Origin: CAZSNT01 sp964607765
Lineage (GTDB): Bacteria; Verrucomicrobiota; Lentisphaeria; Oligosphaerales; JABHEG01
Direction of reading: 5' to 3'
NCBI GenBank assembly: GCA_964607765.1
Contig: CAZSNT010000036.1
Location: 3,639 to 67,638, forward strand
Length of the DNA stretch: 64,000 nt
Shown piece after piece: positions 59,972 through 64,000 of the stretch. Each line of letters starts with the position of its first letter. The stretch's first letter is position 1. Below the pieces are notes generated by a model that ran no database searches, was not told the origin of the DNA, and was given only the letters and a program-made list of their open reading frames with translations. A program made the position numbers and the translations under genes.

Positions 59972-61248
59972 GGAACATGCGCTTCGGTACGACGTGGACG
60001 GCGGCACTTGCGGCTTTACTGGGCGGGGCGTGTGTGTGGGCCGAACCGGCAGCATCAGTAGGCATGCCGTGGCCGCGACACACGATCGACGATTCGTCGC
60101 GTGGGGCTGATGGGGTCAAGCTCGCCGATGTCAACGGCGACGGGCTGGTGGATATCACGACAGGCTGGGAGGAGGGCGGGGTTACGCGTGTCACCCTCAA
60201 CCCGGGTCCGGAACGGGCTGCTCTGCGCTGGCCCGGCGTGACTGTCGGGCAAACGCGCAACGTGGAGGACGCGGTGTTCGCCGATCTGGACGGCGACGGG
60301 ACGCTTGAGGTCGTGAGTTGCTGTGAGGGCAAGACGCGCTGCTTGCTTGTGCACTGGCGACCCGGGGCGGGCACTGAGTTGCTGGCTGCCGGGAGCTGGT
60401 CGCAGCAGGCGATTCCTGCCTCGGTGAACGGCATGGCGTGGATGTACGCGGTGCCACTGCAGGTGGACGGCCGGAACGGCGTGGATCTGGTTGTGGGCGG
60501 CAAGGGTAAGGGCGCGGCAGTGGGTTGGTTCGAGGCGCCGGCGGACCCGAGAGGCGTGGCCTCTTACGCCTGGCACCGCATGTCGCCGGCCGGCTGGGTG
60601 ATGTCGCTCATCCTCAGTGACATGGACGGAGATGGTGACACGGATGTGCTGGTGACGGATCGGAAAGGGCAACGGCGCGCGACGCGGTGGCTGGAGAACC
60701 CGGGCGTCGGCGCCGGACAGCGCAAGGCGTGGAAGAGCCGTGCGGTCAGTTCCAACGTGGGTGAGGGCGGCGAGGTGATGTTCGCGGACTTGGTCGACCT
60801 GGATCAGGACGGCAAGGAGGACATCGTCGTGTCCGTGAAACCGGCGACAGTGGTCTGGTACCGGCGGCTTGACGCGTCGGGCCGCCGCTGGCAGGAGCAC
60901 GCGATTGCGTATCCGGGCAACACGGGCAATGCGAAGGGGATCGCTGCGGGTGACATCGACCTGGACGGCCGCATTGATCTGGTTGTGTCGTGCGAGCACG
61001 CGACGCCGCCTAAGTCGGGCGTTGTCTGGATGTCCTACCGAGGAGACCCGACTGAGCGCGTCTGGGAGGCACACGAGATCAGCGGCCCGGACGGCATCAA
61101 GTTCGACCAAGTGGAACTGCTGGATCTGGACGGGGACTCGGATCTGGATGTGTTGACGTGCGAAGAACGGCACGGCGGCAAGCGCGGCGGGCTCGGCGTG
61201 GTATGGTACGAGAATCCTGCGCGGCAGCGGGCAGCGGGGAGCGAGTAG
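59968..61248 (+). CDS. Secreted FG-GAP/VCBS repeat protein
   Basis: 426 aa with a signal peptide (about 25 residues, ending VWA). Repeats with calcium-binding loops run through it: DVNGDGLVDI, DLDGDGTLEV, DMDGDGDTDV, DLDQDGKEDI, DIDLDGRIDL and DLDGDSDLDV, as in FG-GAP beta-propellers (integrin-like). Function is probably ligand binding outside the cell; no enzyme motif. It starts within the ATGA overlap with the preceding gene. The C-terminus runs into the 14-bp minisatellite, so the natural stop may have shifted. Confidence 0.88.
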   Translation: MRNMRFGTTWTAALAALLGGACVWAEPAASVGMPWPRHTIDDSSRGADGVKLADVNGDGLVDITTGWEEGGVTRVTLNPGPERAALRWPGVTVGQTRNVEDAVFADLDGDGTLEVVSCCEGKTRCLLVHWRPGAGTELLAAGSWSQQAIPASVNGMAWMYAVPLQVDGRNGVDLVVGGKGKGAAVGWFEAPADPRGVASYAWHRMSPAGWVMSLILSDMDGDGDTDVLVTDRKGQRRATRWLENPGVGAGQRKAWKSRAVSSNVGEGGEVMFADLVDLDQDGKEDIVVSVKPATVVWYRRLDASGRRWQEHAIAYPGNTGNAKGIAAGDIDLDGRIDLVVSCEHATPPKSGVVWMSYRGDPTERVWEAHEISGPDGIKFDQVELLDLDGDSDLDVLTCEERHGGKRGGLGVVWYENPARQRAAGSE

Positions 61249-61415
61249 CGGGGAGCGAGTAGCGGGGAGCGNNNNNNNNNNNNNNNNNNNNNNNNNNNNN
61301 NNNNNNNNNNNNNNNNNNNNNNNNNNNNNNNNNNNNNNNNNNNNNNNNNNNNNNNNNNNNNNNNNNNNNNNAGCGAGTAGCGGGGAGCGAGTAGCGAGTA
61401 GCGAGTAGCGAGTGG
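61224..61415. repeat. 14-bp minisatellite
   Basis: Copies of GCGGGGAGCGAGTA surround the third assembly gap, overlapping the end of the FG-GAP gene. Confidence 0.85.
61272..61371. other. Assembly gap of 100 N
   Basis: Exactly 100 unknown bases inside the 14-bp minisatellite; true length unknown. Confidence 0.98.
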
Positions 61416-61546
61416 CGGGGAACGGGGACGAGCGACGGTCTTTCCCGCCAGGGGCATGGGGCGCATGGGGCCTCGGTCGTATGCCTCGCTGCGGTCGGGA
61501 CGGAGTGGCAGGCAAGTGTGCCCGGAACAGGAAAGGCGTTGTGACC

Positions 61547-62629
61547 ATGGAGCCAACAGCTCGGTATTTGTCGTACATGGGCCGGGGACCTGACCGGATT
61601 CCGCATTGGGAACACTGGTCCGACCCGGACGCGGCGAGCGTCATCACGGGCATCGATTACTACGACCGACCGCGCAGCTGCATGCAGAAGCTGAACGAGA
61701 TGTATCCGTTCGTCGGTTTCGGGGTGCCTGCTAAAGACGAGCCTGTGCCGCGGCTCGCGGAGCAGGAGAACAAGGGGCACGGTCGGTGGGGTGCGTCCTA
61801 TCGCGACCACTGGCAGCAGGATGTGGCGTCGACGCGCTTCAAGACACGGGACGAGATGCTGCAGTTCAGTCCTCTGGCACAGGGCGATTTCAGCGGTTGG
61901 CGCGTGGTGGTGGACGGCGATTTCAGCAGTGAGGAGATCATCTACGAGCGCTACCGCAAGCGGTATCCGGACGAGTGGGGCGACACTGCGCCGGCAGGGA
62001 GTCACGCGAGCGTGGGATTCTACAACACCATGTTCATGTGGCCCATGCTCGTGTTCGGTTACTACAATTTCCTGAATCTCTGTCTGGAGCCGGCGTTTGC
62101 GCGGATCATGGACGAGTTTGCCGAGATCAACCGGCGCGTGTTCCGCGCGTTTGCGCGTCTGCCGATTAATTTTGTGGTCTGTCACGATGACATTGTCACT
62201 ACCAAGGGACCGTTGTGTTCACCGGAGTGGATGCACCGGTACATTTTCCCGCGCTACGAGGAGTACTGGGGCATCCTGAAGGCGGCTGGCAAGGAAGTGA
62301 TCTTCATGGTTGACGGGTGCGTCGACGCGTTTGCCGACGACGTGATGGCCTGCGGCGCTCGCGGCATCATCAGCGAGCCGATGACCGACTACCGGACGCT
62401 CGCACGGCGTTACGACAATCCGTTCCTGGCAGGCGAGGGGGATTGCCGGGTACTGATGCGGAATGACCCGGCCGAAATTCGGCACATGGTGGAGACGATG
62501 GTGGAGACGGCGCGGATGTCACGCGGGTACATGATGTGCATCGGCAACCACATCCCGTTCAATGTGCCCGGGGAAGCCGTGAAGCTGTACTTTGATCTGT
62601 CGGCTGAGCTCGGGTACCGGGGCGGGTGA
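61547..62629 (+). CDS. UroD/MtaA-like protein
   Basis: 360 aa of the uroporphyrinogen decarboxylase fold, again without the HemE arginine motif. Features are PHWEHWSDPDAASVITG at the N-terminus, NFVVCHDDIVTTKGPL in the middle, and EVIFMVDGCVDAFADDVMACGARGIISEPMTDY, where the DG and Cys positions resemble methyltransferase-type members. It is not close in sequence to the member at 56471-57634. Cytoplasmic. I start at 61547 (AGGAAAGG about 12 nt upstream); the frame is open to 61412. The M24 peptidase gene follows 141 bp on. Function unknown; methyl transfer is the best guess from the branch. Confidence 0.8.
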   Translation: MEPTARYLSYMGRGPDRIPHWEHWSDPDAASVITGIDYYDRPRSCMQKLNEMYPFVGFGVPAKDEPVPRLAEQENKGHGRWGASYRDHWQQDVASTRFKTRDEMLQFSPLAQGDFSGWRVVVDGDFSSEEIIYERYRKRYPDEWGDTAPAGSHASVGFYNTMFMWPMLVFGYYNFLNLCLEPAFARIMDEFAEINRRVFRAFARLPINFVVCHDDIVTTKGPLCSPEWMHRYIFPRYEEYWGILKAAGKEVIFMVDGCVDAFADDVMACGARGIISEPMTDYRTLARRYDNPFLAGEGDCRVLMRNDPAEIRHMVETMVETARMSRGYMMCIGNHIPFNVPGEAVKLYFDLSAELGYRGG

Positions 62630-62661
62630 CGCCGAACACCGGCTCGCGGGGCCGGGGGCAC

Positions 62662-62693
62662 ACATGAGTCATTGAGTCAATGAGTCATGCAGT
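62662..62693. repeat. 8-bp TGAGTCAT microsatellite
   Basis: Four 8-bp units TGAGTCAT, TGAGTCAA, TGAGTCAT and GCAGTCAA, similar to those at 7713-7746. Confidence 0.65.
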
Positions 62694-62770
62694 CAACCGG
62701 ACCGGCGGAGATGGCGGCGGTGGCGCGACCTGGCACTTGTCGTCACAGGTCCTCCCGACAGGAGTACTGC

Positions 62771-63964
62771 ATGCACCAGCGACAGCATACACCGGCAGCG
62801 GAGTTGGCCGGACGCATGACGCGTCTGCGGTCCGTCCTGGACGGGTGTGACCCGGCGTGGCAGGTTGCCGTGGTCATGGGCAAAGTGAACCTGTTCTACC
62901 TGACCGGGACCATGCCGAACGGTGTCCTGATCATTCCGCGCTCCGACGATGCCGTGCTGTATGTTCGCCGCAGTCTGGCCCGGGCCCGGGACGAGTCTGA
63001 GTTTGCCCGCATCGAGGGGATCGGCAGCTTCCGCGACCTCGCCGGCGTGTTCCCTGTCACGTCCGGTCCCGCTCATGTCGAGACCGAGGTGTTGACTTTG
63101 GCGGCGTTGGCCCGGTTCACGCGGCACGTGCCCGTGCAGGAGACGCGGGCCCTGGACACAGCGCTGGCGTTGACGCGGGCAGTGAAGAGCGACTACGAGC
63201 TGGCGTTGATGCGACAGGCCGGAGAGATCCATCGCTACGCGCTGGAGGAGTATGTGCCGTCCGTCTTGCGCGAGGGGATGAGCGAGGCCGAATTGGGCAC
63301 GCTTCTGCTGAGTGAGATGCTGAGGCGCGGCTATCATGGCGTTGCCCGGATCGCCATGTTTGACACGGACCTGCTTTTCGGTCAGATCAGTTTCGGCGAG
63401 AACGCGGTGTACCCCAGCGCTTTCAACGGGCCGGACGGCGTGCTCGGACTCTCGGCTGCCGTGCCGTACTTTGGCAGTCGCGAGCGATGCCTGCGTGCGA
63501 ATGAGCTGGTTTTCGTGGACGTGGCCTGCGGGGTTGGCGGGTACCACACGGACAAGACAACGGTCTACGCGTTCGGGCGTGTTCCGGCTGGCGCCGAGCA
63601 GTTGCATCAGCGGTGTGTTGCCATCCACGACGCGGTGGCAGCACGGCTTTGTCCGGGCGCCGTTCCGTCAGCCATCCATGACGACGTGACTTCGGGTCTC
63701 GACGACGCGTTCCTCGGCACGTTCATGGGCACGGAGCACGACCAGGTACGCTTCCTCGGGCACGGTATCGGCCTGACGATTGACGAGTGCCCGGTCATTG
63801 CGGCGAAGTTCGACGAGCCGCTGCAGGCGAACATGACCATTGCGGTTGAGCCGAAAATCGGCATTCCCGGTGTGGGTATGGTGGGGCTCGAAAACACGTT
63901 TGCGGTGACGCCGGACGGGGGTGTGAGTCTGACCGGGACAGGGCCGGGCCTGGTACGGATCTGA
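62771..63964 (+). CDS. M24 family metallopeptidase (Xaa-Pro aminopeptidase-like)
   Basis: 397 aa. An N-terminal creatinase/prolidase-like domain precedes the pita-bread catalytic domain. Metal ligands are visible as DVACGVGGYHTDKT (two Asp), FLGHGIGL (His), VEPKIG (Glu) and GLENTFAV (Glu), all intact, so an active dinuclear metal centre is expected. It should remove the N-terminal residue from X-Pro peptides in the cytoplasm. AGGAG 8 nt upstream supports the start at 62771; the frame is open to 62687. Ends 37 bp before the window edge. Confidence 0.93.
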   Translation: MHQRQHTPAAELAGRMTRLRSVLDGCDPAWQVAVVMGKVNLFYLTGTMPNGVLIIPRSDDAVLYVRRSLARARDESEFARIEGIGSFRDLAGVFPVTSGPAHVETEVLTLAALARFTRHVPVQETRALDTALALTRAVKSDYELALMRQAGEIHRYALEEYVPSVLREGMSEAELGTLLLSEMLRRGYHGVARIAMFDTDLLFGQISFGENAVYPSAFNGPDGVLGLSAAVPYFGSRERCLRANELVFVDVACGVGGYHTDKTTVYAFGRVPAGAEQLHQRCVAIHDAVAARLCPGAVPSAIHDDVTSGLDDAFLGTFMGTEHDQVRFLGHGIGLTIDECPVIAAKFDEPLQANMTIAVEPKIGIPGVGMVGLENTFAVTPDGGVSLTGTGPGLVRI

Positions 63965-64000
63965 AGCCGACGGCTGGCGAGTGCGGGGGGCGAGTGCGGG

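Noticed and set aside
1..64000. tRNA, rRNA or riboswitch genes
   Set aside because: Reading all spacers by eye gave no cloverleaf with a T-loop GTTCRA and matching arms, and no rRNA-like segment. A covariance search was not possible and would be decisive.

Overview
The window is a high-GC stretch of a scaffolded bacterial genome, probably a metagenome-assembled one: it holds three runs of exactly 100 Ns, each inside a tandem repeat. The gene content points to the PVC superphylum, most likely Lentisphaerae or Kiritimatiellota. The evidence is three formylglycine-type sulfatases, secreted parallel beta-helix proteins, DUF4838 and PHP proteins, MtaA/UroD-like proteins, Gfo/Idh dehydrogenases, an overlapping ECF sigma factor and Ser/Thr kinase pair, and an array of pseudopilins of the xFTLIELLVVIAIIAILA type. 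No rRNA or tRNA gene, CRISPR array or transposase was recognised. The phylum call is inference from gene families only.

Layout. Positions 1-11249 (minus strand): a secreted nickel superoxide dismutase, a giant secreted DUF11 repeat protein, an S9 peptidase, a sugar-isomerase-like TIM barrel, and an unrecognised protein that looks like an atypical kinase joined to membrane helices. Positions 11600-18609: a DUF4838 protein, pyrD, a repetitive lipoprotein and leuS. Positions 18606-25316 (minus): a five-gene sugar uptake and catabolism operon (Gfo/Idh dehydrogenase, isomerase, double ABC ATPase, permease, permease fused to a binding protein). Positions 25498-30380 (minus): a translationally coupled pair of secreted carbohydrate-active-type proteins. 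Positions 30920-35857 (minus): a sulfatase, a Ser/Thr kinase and its ECF sigma factor. Positions 35978-40245 (plus): a DMT transporter and two exported sulfatases. Positions 40602-44751 (plus): four paralogous pseudopilins, at least three with their own promoter and/or terminator. Positions 44894-49329 (minus): both subunits of ATP-citrate lyase and a HEAT-like protein. Positions 49492-63964: a mixed glycan-catabolism region with a second Gfo/Idh enzyme, a beta-helix protein, a sialidase-like protein, an alpha-L-fucosidase, two UroD-like proteins, a FG-GAP protein and an M24 peptidase.

How the genes fit together. Much of the window looks like a programme for breaking down sulfated, fucose- and possibly sialic-acid-containing glycans. 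Exported sulfatases and beta-helix proteins would act outside the cytoplasm; the ABC system would import sugars; cytoplasmic fucosidase, dehydrogenases and isomerases would finish the work. ATP-citrate lyase adds either a citrate-to-acetyl-CoA route or a reductive TCA step. The ECF/kinase pair could link an external signal to transcription.

The intergenic DNA is unusually rich in structure: at least five dispersed repeat families, a MITE-like element with a 10-bp flanking duplication, several minisatellites, and a fragment of the aclA 3' end stranded between pseudopilins 3 and 4, which records how the pilin array grew.
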